From Ganoderma boninense (taxonomy: Eukaryota > Basidiomycota > Agaricomycetes > Polyporales > Polyporaceae): 64,000 nt of DNA. The position numbers and the translations under genes were made by a program. Within the stretch, counting starts at the first letter, position 1; each line of letters opens with the position of its first letter. The stretch spans positions 682,001 through 746,000 of the forward strand of contig CM035313.1 in assembly GCA_002900995.3 (NCBI GenBank), written 5' to 3'. Positions 31,601 to 38,273 of this stretch are shown piece after piece. A model generated the notes under the pieces. It did not search any database. It was not told the DNA's origin and saw nothing but the letters and a program-made list of their open reading frames with translations.

Positions 31601-32839
31601 TTCAAACTTAGGGTGATTTAAGACGAAAAAGTCAAGAGCTCGCATAACGACGCTGTGCCTGACCATCATAGGAGTATCTTTATAATCCTCGATTGTAGGT
31701 TTCACAGGTCCTGAAAACAAAATCGCTAACACTTCCTCAAGTTCATGGCGGGCGGGGGGTAGACGACTGTATACCTGCGCGATTGGTTGTTCAAACACCA
31801 ACAAGTTCGTCTTCAAATATCGCTGCCTACCAAAGGAGACGTGAGCAACGACACCGTTGCGACGCACAGGTGACAGCAGCATCTCTTCCGCATATGTCAA
31901 GATCTTCAATACGTCGGGGATTTCACCTATCCACCGGCCATTAGCCAAAGACCTAGCCGGAATTTCATGACGGCGAAGGACATTTAAGCATCTTGTACAC
32001 ATGAATAAATACTGTTTACCATCTCGCTCAAAACGTCCTGCGTCTTCAAGGATAGGACCGGCGAGTTCCTCAACAGGATCCTCTGGCTTCACACGTATAC
32101 GCCGTGTCACGCCATCGCCCTCACGAATCAGAGGCGATAAGTCAACGCTGTTGTACAAAAGTTCGCACAAGTCCCGTTCACGAGTGAGCATCCCGCAGAC
32201 TGAGCACACTTTTTCTATAATGGCGGCAGGCGCAAAGTGGGCTTGCCAATTGCGCACAATTTCCGCTTGCCTCGCCACTGTAGTGGGTTCCGGAGGAAAG
32301 GTAGGAGCAGACGGAGACGACGATGTTTCAGCTTGCGTGTCATGCACCATTGCTCCCACGTGAACGACGGTACCCATCTGTGGACAGGTGATGCACGAGT
32401 GCTCCTCGAGAACAGCGACCATTGCTGCGGCACTCCGAGCCGAGCGACCAAATACAACACCATGCATGCGAGCGGCCTCTCGAAGTATGGCAACTGGCAA
32501 GTGTTGTGCAATAGTACATAACGAGACGTCATAAACAACTAGTTCCGTAGATGATTTGCTGAGCGCGAGCGCATCATGCACAGCGACATGAGCGCGAATG
32601 CTAGCGGTAAAGCGTCGGCACTGAGGATGTCCCCATAGGATGCGACAACCGTCCAAAAGCGAAGACTGGAACGAGTGCGAGGTGCGCATGGTTAGAGACG
32701 ATTGAACAGTTGTGGGTAGGAGGGAAAAGGAAGTAAAGAGCTGTCGGTAGGCGTGAGAGGCGACTATGCAAGTCTGGGCAGGTGGGCGAAGTAAGCATGA
32801 AGCACAAATTCGCCACCGTGATATAACAGATGGATTCAT
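25658..32839 (-). CDS. Helitron Rep-helicase with C-terminal ubiquitin-protease-like domain
   Basis: One uninterrupted frame of about 2,390 aa, start taken at MNPSVISRWR. N-terminal part: Cys-rich CSVCGMLTRERDLCELL region of the DUF6570 type that precedes Helitron Rep. Rep: LHLHLLIWIKG (HUH) and IIAYVADYITKS (two catalytic tyrosines). Helicase (Pif1 type): GGMAGTGKSRV (Walker A), VIFIDEISMIS (Walker B), FAGDFAQLMPP, then CTNHQSIYTCLSRSAS. C-terminal 400 residues: WDSVDHSCAYDALFSTFW (Cys box of ubiquitin-specific proteases), CDSCGYTHDIETDVS with RCPHCPHD (zinc-binding), NHYLARYLD and LWTYDGQQNDG (His box). The protein would nick, unwind and transfer one DNA strand. The protease-like part may remove ubiquitin or a similar modifier; that is inference. 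No stops or frameshifts, so it may be active. The tail after the His box (last 90 aa) is low-complexity and may be read-through. Confidence 0.93.
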   Translation of the reverse strand: MNPSVISRWRICASCLLRPPAQTCIVASHAYRQLFTSFSLLPTTVQSSLTMRTSHSFQSSLLDGCRILWGHPQCRRFTASIRAHVAVHDALALSKSSTELVVYDVSLCTIAQHLPVAILREAARMHGVVFGRSARSAAAMVAVLEEHSCITCPQMGTVVHVGAMVHDTQAETSSSPSAPTFPPEPTTVARQAEIVRNWQAHFAPAAIIEKVCSVCGMLTRERDLCELLYNSVDLSPLIREGDGVTRRIRVKPEDPVEELAGPILEDAGRFERDGKQYLFMCTRCLNVLRRHEIPARSLANGRWIGEIPDVLKILTYAEEMLLSPVRRNGVVAHVSFGRQRYLKTNLLVFEQPIAQVYSRLPPARHELEEVLAILFSGPVKPTIEDYKDTPMMVRHSVVMRALDFFVLNHPKFEGIEVSADNLATYSEDEPAVSVVYRSMNEHGAENLAVYEREDEDDNCPFLVRALTGSQMAKMTRQERLVFAIQYFDNGGKALSVRHEDVPESLYHNPDLYPSLFPWLYPFGLGGFENDKIRKRLDRKSHIRAQLMYADRRFQTDRTFPFLVFSHEQMRACYTGGYLLTKRQHFPRVAEKLLSIDRAALDRLVSRSKTSGYVQAEDDAERACFELISIVDHVAGHVSGTNTRRKWQRNEIRSLTYARGTPTFFFTFAPADTKNPICIAMCGRDIDLGVTSPMLPSDWDRTLLVTKNPVGAARFFDHVVQGLLKHVFCVGSSYPGVFGPVDSYFGTVEEQGRKTLHLHLLIWIKGNPLPSATREAIVSDEGFCRRLIEWLEACHTGDFFTGTEATLSGQLESFQPDRYVNGVFKKGKGRLCIRDPATTLVSSPPSVDNCTDSIVLAKWYEDLRRDADEVVFASNRHSRDHDHGCLRGDPKYCRGRFPREIVQQTKVDFNTGAVRFRKHEEWINTYNPVIAVLCRCNTDVTCLLSGTAVREIIAYVADYITKSVLNTHKFFARIAHVIKASDKMLQADDISSNVKARKLLTKMVNALAAAAEIGGPAACAHLLGFPDHYTNHKFKTVYWYTYVKVILADLPVEIRIRVQHSVQPHDADSDEQVVISKSQGSIVSVSKTSDYLLRPEELGQMCLYEFWRRTIVAKRQRHLTSASEVSLPRTDVADEQDTDCDEDEDAEPYQNEDQSEFVTSSTGQDKWYDFLPDHPKSSTHAVKLLPEDRSLTVNFVGGLLPRPDRGNQEEYAMVMLMLFAPGGWRTGKDLLRSASSWQSVFDQTTFEDAHLQVMKNMMALYECLDARDDYSAQRRLNRNHNINLPSFIDADSLDQDINNVIPPCDTMNDLNDLLGDIDAMEGKTTAFHQKETKHMKMLLRRLHGEMEHTIRFIPFQPTPTSVYHWDGAVSRSASSWKSMVQSRRLEILQSRRAPVSCDDDAVRDSHSEYRGKIDLVKIVTKTDMEKMGAIRGIFSSGVREEDIVLLYSTTRSYSLNEEQTRAFLIIAKQLLRPNAEPLRMFLGGMAGTGKSRVVLALVDMLKFRNEAHRFLVLGPTGRSASLIGGSTYHSVLGFGFDEEEGLPLTTVEKIRERLLNVEVIFIDEISMISCEALARIFQALVRAFHPADTGFGGKSMVFAGDFAQLMPPGRGHCLYSDSVMAAKSPGTHGAQQAAQGKAVWQLVTTVTILRQNMRQNKCSPADEAFRRCLSHMRYARCDKEDIALLRSRVCKSLPPDFEDVPIITARNAYRDVINELYSKRFARKVQKPLHTFFSLDMWGNAKKKDSVRATQRFYDSTSEPSRNDNSVGGKLQEVLWNLKPSLTGHHAGKLLLCEGMPVTLKFNEATELGATNGADGTVVGWDSTVMPDGKEILETLFVKLHSCPDDFQLEGLPKNVFPMPRTKKTVKCILPINDLKVSIQREQVMVLQNFALTDFGCQGGTRPQNVVYLRYCTNHQSIYTCLSRSASLNNTVIIDDFDSSKIQRGPSKALQSEFRDLEILDEITLLRFNGELPPSVVGENRANLIASFLATKDVDYIPPRADLGIGWSLSTQKRKQDQQVPEKRKEAPTSNLNPPKRTRLDEQWIAMPSVDSFRSRQGLRWDSVDHSCAYDALFSTFWQLRLDFGADFLHTLTTGNPFMTMLADLFHSYAPQALTYLEPLRNALRDQLTMSNPEKFPRRGPVPIYMSDLATTMLASSEPIASSSYRCDSCGYTHDIETDVSLGAMWTLPATVENETAPTNGIHIGEYVNRLLAKSFETRCPHCPHDGYVKSVLNHAPVMLILALSSTDCIYIAPNIRLAVGPTMRSWTLCAVLYNKSNHYLARYLDVAGGLWTYDGQQNDGEWIKTAVGLENIDLRCLDSGVATPRRVPSDCHLSRRCKLCVGVPRTSDRRLSLRTQPSHAPAHKFTPPTTIPYDFFPIVIPCSIQPPTHTHTD

Positions 32840-32899
32840 TTGATTGGCAAAGACGACAATCATTCTAAGGCAAAATACATTTTGAAACCCCCCCCCCAA
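25658..32899 (-). mobile_element. Helitron (rolling-circle transposon), ends not defined
   Basis: Extent given as the long coding frame only. I could not identify a convincing 5' TC end beyond 32899 or a CTRR 3' end before 25658. A run of ten C lies at 32888-32897, just before the frame opens. Confidence 0.8.
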
Positions 32900-33006
32900 A
32901 CCTCACGTTACGTACAGCTAACAACCTGGGACGGTAGGTGAGGGATTAGCGACAGCAGAGGACACGGACTTACCTCCGGTCCCGGGTGCGCAGACTGACT
33001 GACGCG

Positions 33007-33440
33007 TCACAGCTTTGGAGAAGGAACGACTGAGGAGCAACGAGGAGCTGTGAATAACGACTGAAGGGTCAAGTGGAAAAAACACATACCGTGATGTTCA
33101 CCGATGAACTGCGTAACAGTCGCGACGCCATCCACGACGTCCCCTTGGAAAAGATCCACAGCAGGGATCGTTGAGAGCGCACGAGCAGGAGCGGATGAAG
33201 TAATGATTGAAAGGAGTGCTATAATTGACCACTGGATGGGTTCTGAGGCTACGCCGACGGTGTCGTAGTCACCCAAGTCGACCAAGTCAAGATGGATAGG
33301 AACTCGAGAGAAGCTGCCGGGTACCATGAGGGAGGAACCTGAAGCGGGTGGGCTACAAAGCGGTCAGCGCCTTCAACCATTTCAACTCGAGCAAATAGGA
33401 GGGCGCAGTAAAGTAAGGGGCGAGCAGGCCCCTGCTTCAA
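33007..33440 (-). CDS. Family B protein or fragment (B5)
   Basis: Two conserved pieces of family B. First piece: 'GPARPLLYCALLFARVEMVEGADRFVAHPL', which matches 'DRGLLPIYLRLAPLVPADVFGLERIACLA' in B4 in spacing and hydrophobic pattern. After an intron around 33300-33350 come FSRVPIHLDLVDLGDYD and a C-terminal 'FQGDVVDGVATVTQF' core with 'CFFHLTLQSLF'. The N-terminal exon of the family is not evident, so this may be truncated. It follows A3 on the same strand and lies just upstream of the Helitron. Confidence 0.5.
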
Positions 33441-33458
33441 AGCAAACTTGTATGCAGA

Positions 33459-33938
33459 TCATCGACTGCAGAGCACCGTGAAAAGCGGAAAGTGATCACA
33501 CCATTCCAGTATGATTACAGCATCATACGATCCCCCCTCGTAGAGGAACAACTGACTATCATGCGAGACGGCGGCAACCGCATCTTCGATGGCATGAAAG
33601 AGCACGGCAGCGTAACTGTACGCCACATTATCGGCGACTGCTTCCCGAAACCGAGCCAATACATACCCTACTGCCCAGTATGTCTCTGCACCACGCGGAC
33701 CGCGCCCTTCGTGGGCCTCGGCGATGTGCGCGCCGTCAGCGCCCCGGGCGGTTTTGTGCTCGGCGCCGTCGGCGGGGTTTGAGCAGCACGTCGACAACGC
33801 CCCCCAAGGCGTCGCAGCCAGCCTGTCGTGCCCAATCGCAGCACTGCCCGTGTCACGCATCGCCCTCGAAAGCTTCGTGGCGGACGCTCTAGACCTCGCA
33901 CGGAATGCACTCGTGCTCAGGCTGAGGTCCGAGCCCAA
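33459..33938 (-). CDS. Family A protein or fragment (A3)
   Basis: The C-terminal part carries the family A signature: 'VGYVLARFREAVADNVAYSYAAVLFHAIEDAVAAV', like 'IGHVREFWRLVADHM...ARAVEKAMDD' of A1. An Arg/Ala/Gly-rich region of doubtful coding status precedes it. The tail after the signature runs to a stop at 33459, 18 bases before the first B5 block. So the A-next-to-B arrangement of the cluster at 20-25 kb recurs here on the far side of the Helitron. Confidence 0.48.
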   Translation of the reverse strand: MGSDLSLSTSAFRARSRASATKLSRAMRDTGSAAIGHDRLAATPWGALSTCCSNPADGAEHKTARGADGAHIAEAHEGRGPRGAETYWAVGYVLARFREAVADNVAYSYAAVLFHAIEDAVAAVSHDSQLFLYEGGSYDAVIILEWCDHFPLFTVLCSR

Positions 33939-34983
33939 GATCCGGACCCAGCCCAGTCCTCCTCGGACTCAACTCTGAGTCGCATCCTTGCCCGCCTCAA
34001 CGCGTGGAGGCACTGTTGCCTGCCACCATCATCGTAGTTCCTTATGCCCGTGGCTCCACTGCGAGAAAACGTGTAAGGTCGGCGCAGCGGGAGCGCTTCG
34101 TCTCACGCAAGCGCCCAGCGAAGATGAACGTGTCGTCCACAAATGGGTGCTTCTCCCCGCAGGACATGAGCAGCGGTGAGAACTGGGGGAGAAGGCGGTC
34201 GAGCGCGAGGAGGGGGCAGAGCTCGTAGTCCGCTTGTAAATGGGGGAATACGATGTGGTCCAAAAGGGATTGAGTTCTAATGCGTCGGAAGCACAGGATA
34301 AAAGAGCTTTTGGTGCTCTGGAAATGCATCGAGGTTGGCAAGGTTAAAAAGAACATACCGGCGTAAGGTCCGGCGCCCATCGGACACGACAGTCATTGTC
34401 CGAGAAAAACAAAGCCGAAACCAGAGCAAGGAGGCGGTAACAGATAGAGCTGTGAGTAGACAATGTCAGAACAGGGTCACCACCAGGTCATCTGTGTGGC
34501 ACGAGTCGTCTCACCCGCAGCGACGCGCTGCTCGCGCCTTGACAACTTACAGAAGCTACGTTGCTTGAGCTGCAGCACAGGCGGATGGCATTCTGCATCC
34601 TGCGCTGCAGCTCGAGGCAACGGGGCCCTGCAAGGTGGCAAAACGCGTGACGCACGTCGTTACGGCTGATACAACAAAAGGAATGGACTTACTTTCTTGA
34701 CGCAGAGTCGCCCGGCTTCGAGACATGGGCACGGGGGAAAGTCGCTCAACGCCCGTGCACCAGTCAAGTCCACAGCGCCCGCAACAAATGAAATATGGAC
34801 TCACCTGGGGAGGGATTTGCGAACGGGGGGGGGGTGGTGAGGGGAAGGAACGAGGGAGAGAAAGACACGTCAAGACAGACTTAGACGCGTCGCCAACGCG
34901 TCGCGTCAACAACATCACGTGACAAAATATTAGACGCTACACGTCGCTTCAAGCCAGTGCGACGTAAGTACCATCATGCTTGC
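33939..34983. other. No assignable gene
   Basis: A minus-strand stretch at 34042-34320 (SLLDHIVFPHLQADYELCP...) looks mildly protein-like and could be an upstream exon of A3. The remainder shows nothing recognisable. Eleven consecutive G occur at about 34829-34839. Confidence 0.35.
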
Positions 34984-35160
34984 CTACCACACGTCCTGCT
35001 CCCTCCAAAGCTCCTGACAGTCCAGGTTACACTTGACCGTCAGCGTCTTTCCCATCCACCCACCGTCCGTCATATCGGCGGACAGCTCCCCTGCGACGTC
35101 TTCGAGCATCACGAGGATCATCTCCGTGTCTGAAAGCGCGCGCCGACCTCGTCCGTTCAC
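34984..35160 (-). pseudogene. Remnant of a Y-family DNA polymerase (kappa/DinB-like)
   Basis: About 45 residues read LSDTEMILVMLEDVAGELS, then DMTDGGWMGKTLTVKCNLD. This matches the C-terminal little-finger region of DNA polymerase kappa-type enzymes, where a 'L..(V)A.EL..DM...GW.GKT(V/L)TLK.KLD' pattern is typical. No palm, fingers or thumb sequence is seen in the adjacent kilobase, so this is a fragment, probably a relic of a duplicated or transposed gene. Confidence 0.6.
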
Positions 35161-35189
35161 GAGCCACGCCGAAAACCGGGTACACAAAA

Positions 35190-36332
35190 GTCACGTGGAA
35201 AGCGCAAGCACCCACCCTATGATAGCCGGTTCTTGGAAGAACCGGAATTTGCGGGAGGGATGTTATTTCCAGTGGTCAAAGTTAACCGCGGTCGTCCACA
35301 CGTCCATTGATGGTGTCCAAGAGTCCGTGGTCGCCGAGGACGCGGTTGCTGACTCCGCCTCCGACTCGAACTCCAACATCGCGCAGAGAGGTGCAGAACC
35401 ACGAACGAGGTAACCGCCGCCTTGCCGGCGCCGGTCTCCGAGCCAGTTGAAGTAACTTTAGGACAGTGCATTCCCAAAAACGCTGAGCATCCCGCCCATC
35501 ATCGGGCTCGGAGTTCGTGGCGTTGACGTGTGCATTGTATATGCGCGTGCATGGAAGCTCCAGGGGCAGCTACTAGCGCTCCCCCCTCCCCGCCGGGCCC
35601 GCAGGGCGAACCTGATATCCAAAATCGGCGCCCGGGATGCCCGACCGCACGACGTGCACCTTGTCCGAGTCCTGCTTGGGGCTGACGCTACGCGTGCTTG
35701 AGTGGCGAGAGTCGTTATCCTGGGTACTTACCGTCTGTGCAGTGAGGGTCGTTTCCAGGCGCATAGATGGCATATACACGGCACTTGCGGGCTGCGCCGG
35801 CTCGGCTTCACGGCGTTAGCGATTGGCACGAGGACCCGGGTAAATGAAAAAAAAACAGCATTCACCGGGTAACGGTCATAATTACGCAGTGCACACAGGG
35901 GTCAATATTAGCGGGCAGGTGCCAGGATGAGTTGGAGTCTTGCACTGGACGCGTTTTCGGAGATCAGGTGCACATGTGGCTGTGTAGGTGGAAGGAGGAA
36001 GGCTAGGTTTGAGAGGATACTGGACCCGGCTCGGAGACCGAAGACCTGTGTAGGTTAGCCTCATCACTGGCAGTCGTACCGTGAACCAGAGGAACAAAGC
36101 AGAAGAGAAAGGTGACAACGTCGGGAAGGATTGCTTGGAACAGTGTTCGACGCGCTGGCGTGGAAGTTTAGCGAACAAAGGAGTCAAGATTGACGGTAGC
36201 ACGTGTATTAGTCTGCGTACAACGTCCTTTGTCCTCACTCGAGACATTTAAGTCTGGCGAGCTGATTTCTTTCTTTTCCGTAGATCCTCCTCTTACGCTC
36301 GTCATCGCCGTCTTCTCTCATCGTTTGCTCCA
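35190..36332. other. Intergenic, no gene seen
   Basis: Contains a perfect hairpin at 35226-35245 (CCGGTTCTTGGAAGAACCGG). Otherwise I see nothing beyond the presumed promoter of the LIM gene at its right end. Confidence 0.5.
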
Positions 36333-37104
36333 ATGGACGGGTCTATCATCGGGGAGACCAACTTGAAGCCGAATCAGACGCAACTCTACGAAGACTGGAC
36401 GTGCCGAAAGTGCAAGACGACGATCGCAGGTGCGAAGGAGGGTGTCGTCGTCGCGTTCGGGTGAGTCTCGACAATCCATGCCATGCCTGTGTCGGGCTCC
36501 GTGCCTCGCCCCCCGCCCCTGTCTTGTCGCGGTCGTGAAGCGTACCGCAACCTTTGGCCGTTGTCATGACTTTGGCCACTCACCTGCGCATGCATCGTCG
36601 CCCCACACACTGACCATGTCGATACCGTTTCCCAGGAAGTCCTTCTTCCACGTCGACTGCTTCCAGTGCGCGAAATGCGCCACCCAGCTGCAGATGCCCG
36701 TCGCGGTGGGGGCGGACTCTCCGGGCACCGCGGCGGGTCCCCGAGTGCTCCAGCTCGCAGACGGGGCGCCGATATGCGCAGGCTGCTCGTACCGCTGCGG
36801 GACGTGCACGCTGCCGATCCTCGACGAGGCGATCCTGACCGGGGACGAGGTGTTCCACACGCACTGCTTCCGATGCCGCGCGTGCGAGAGGCAGATCGAG
36901 GAGCTGGTGTTCGCCAAGACCAGCCGGGGCAACATGTACTGCTTGGGCTGCCACAACGAGCGCCTCGAACGGGGCAGACAGCGCAAGGCGAAGAAGCAGC
37001 CTGGGGAGGAGGAGCTTGAGCACGCGACGGCGGGGTTGCAGCGGGAGGAGCCATGGCAAGAGACCGAGGGACTCCCGGTGCTGGAGGTTCGGTCTCGATT
37101 GTGA
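36333..37104 (+). CDS. Two-LIM-domain protein, short paralogue of the adjacent RhoGAP N-terminus
   Basis: Two exons, 36333-36460 and 36636-37104, splice to 198 aa. LIM1: CRKCKTTI (exon 1) then HVDCFQCAKC and ICAGCSY. LIM2: CGTCTLPILDEAIL, HTHCFRCRAC and MYCLGCHNER. LIM domains bind two zinc ions each and serve as protein-docking modules. Exon 1 ends in GVVVAFG at the same codon and phase as exon 1 of the RhoGAP gene at 38274, and the LIM sequences are closely similar (KSFFHVDCFQCAKC against QSFFHVDCFKCAKC). The C-terminal tail is short, Lys/Glu-rich and lacks the coiled coil, C1 and GAP regions. It is therefore a standalone LIM protein or a truncated duplicate. No frameshift, so probably expressed; it could compete with the RhoGAP for LIM partners (inference). 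Confidence 0.85.
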
Positions 37105-38273
37105 TGTGCAGTCGGAAAAGTTGGCCTGGACGATCGTAAAAGTACTTGCTTGACGAGCGGCCGGACAAATACTGGCAATAGAACGGCGGTACCGGTGTCT
37201 TTAGTACCGCGACGATTGCCTATATGCGGAGATTGCCAAAACATACCAGTCGAGATTACAGGGGTGGCGCGGAGACTGTCCCTGAGATGTCGATGTTCGA
37301 TTGGAACGAGTGGAGTGGGACGCTTCCGGCGGGACACGATACTTACTTGCAGGGCAGGTGTTCTGTACGGTCGGAGAGTGGTCGAAGGCGGCTGCGACGG
37401 CGGCGGCAAGTATTTAGAGTTTGCTGCGGGTGCATCATGAACGCGATGGTTTGCACAGGGTTTGCAGCAGTGGTTCAGATGACAGCGTGGTGAGAAGTCT
37501 ATGTAATGACCGAAGTTAGTGGGGAATTGATACGCACAGTCGTCGCGGCGCGGCGCGCACATCCAGTAGAGGGTGTAGAGGCGCTGGACACTTGTCATGG
37601 CAACAGTCAGACGCATAGGGGTGGGCGACTGTGGTTGCGAGGAGGTGTTGATGCCACAACGCAGTGTCCACGGTGGTTTGTCAACTGGCTGCTGCCCGAA
37701 TTGCGGACGAGAATCCGGGAGATAAGCTCGCGGGCAGCAATCTGCTGAAATCCAGATTAGCCCTGGCGGTGTCAAGGATGCTGCTCATCCAGCGGGTTTG
37801 AAGAACGTCGGGGGAGAAGGATCCGATGACGTTAATTGGGAAATGTTTGGACTCGTGTCAGTGGCGCACGATTGTTGCGCGATCGGGGGTCGTTAGCGCG
37901 CAGGGACCGGGCCCGGAAAGGAAAGCGACAAAGTTGGGCGGGCGGTAGCACGTGTGGGCGTCTATAGGGCTGGATGATGGGAGTGAAGAGCCTCGGACTG
38001 GACGCTGTTCAAGCACTTCTCGTCACCCTGCGCCGACCTCAGGCCTCAGCGCCCACTGCGAGTCGCTGTCCTCGTCTCTCTTCAGGCTCTGGGCAGCCTT
38101 CTTTCTCCTCCTCGTCCGCCCCGTCCTTGACACGTACTCCCGCACCTTGACGCTGCCCTGGCCGGACCCTCTGAATCCCTCGTCGCCTCGTCGTCTCGCT
38201 CAGCTATACTCGTACTCCTTGGATCCCTGCACGCCTCTTCACGTCCCCTCTGCGCCCCAGCTGCTCGCATTCG
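37105..38273. other. Intergenic between LIM gene and RhoGAP gene
   Basis: Holds the 3' region of the LIM gene and the presumed promoter/5' UTR of the RhoGAP gene (CT-rich from about 38050). A long minus-strand open frame crosses 37110-37775 but has no recognisable domain and overlaps the LIM exon; I treat it as non-coding. Confidence 0.5.

Noticed and set aside
32888..32897. Ten-C run as an assembly break
   Set aside because: Possible, but the sequence continues plausibly on both sides and there is no other sign.
37110..37775. Long minus-strand open frame opposite and beyond the LIM gene
   Set aside because: No domain or motif, composition typical of antisense shadow, overlaps a well-supported exon.
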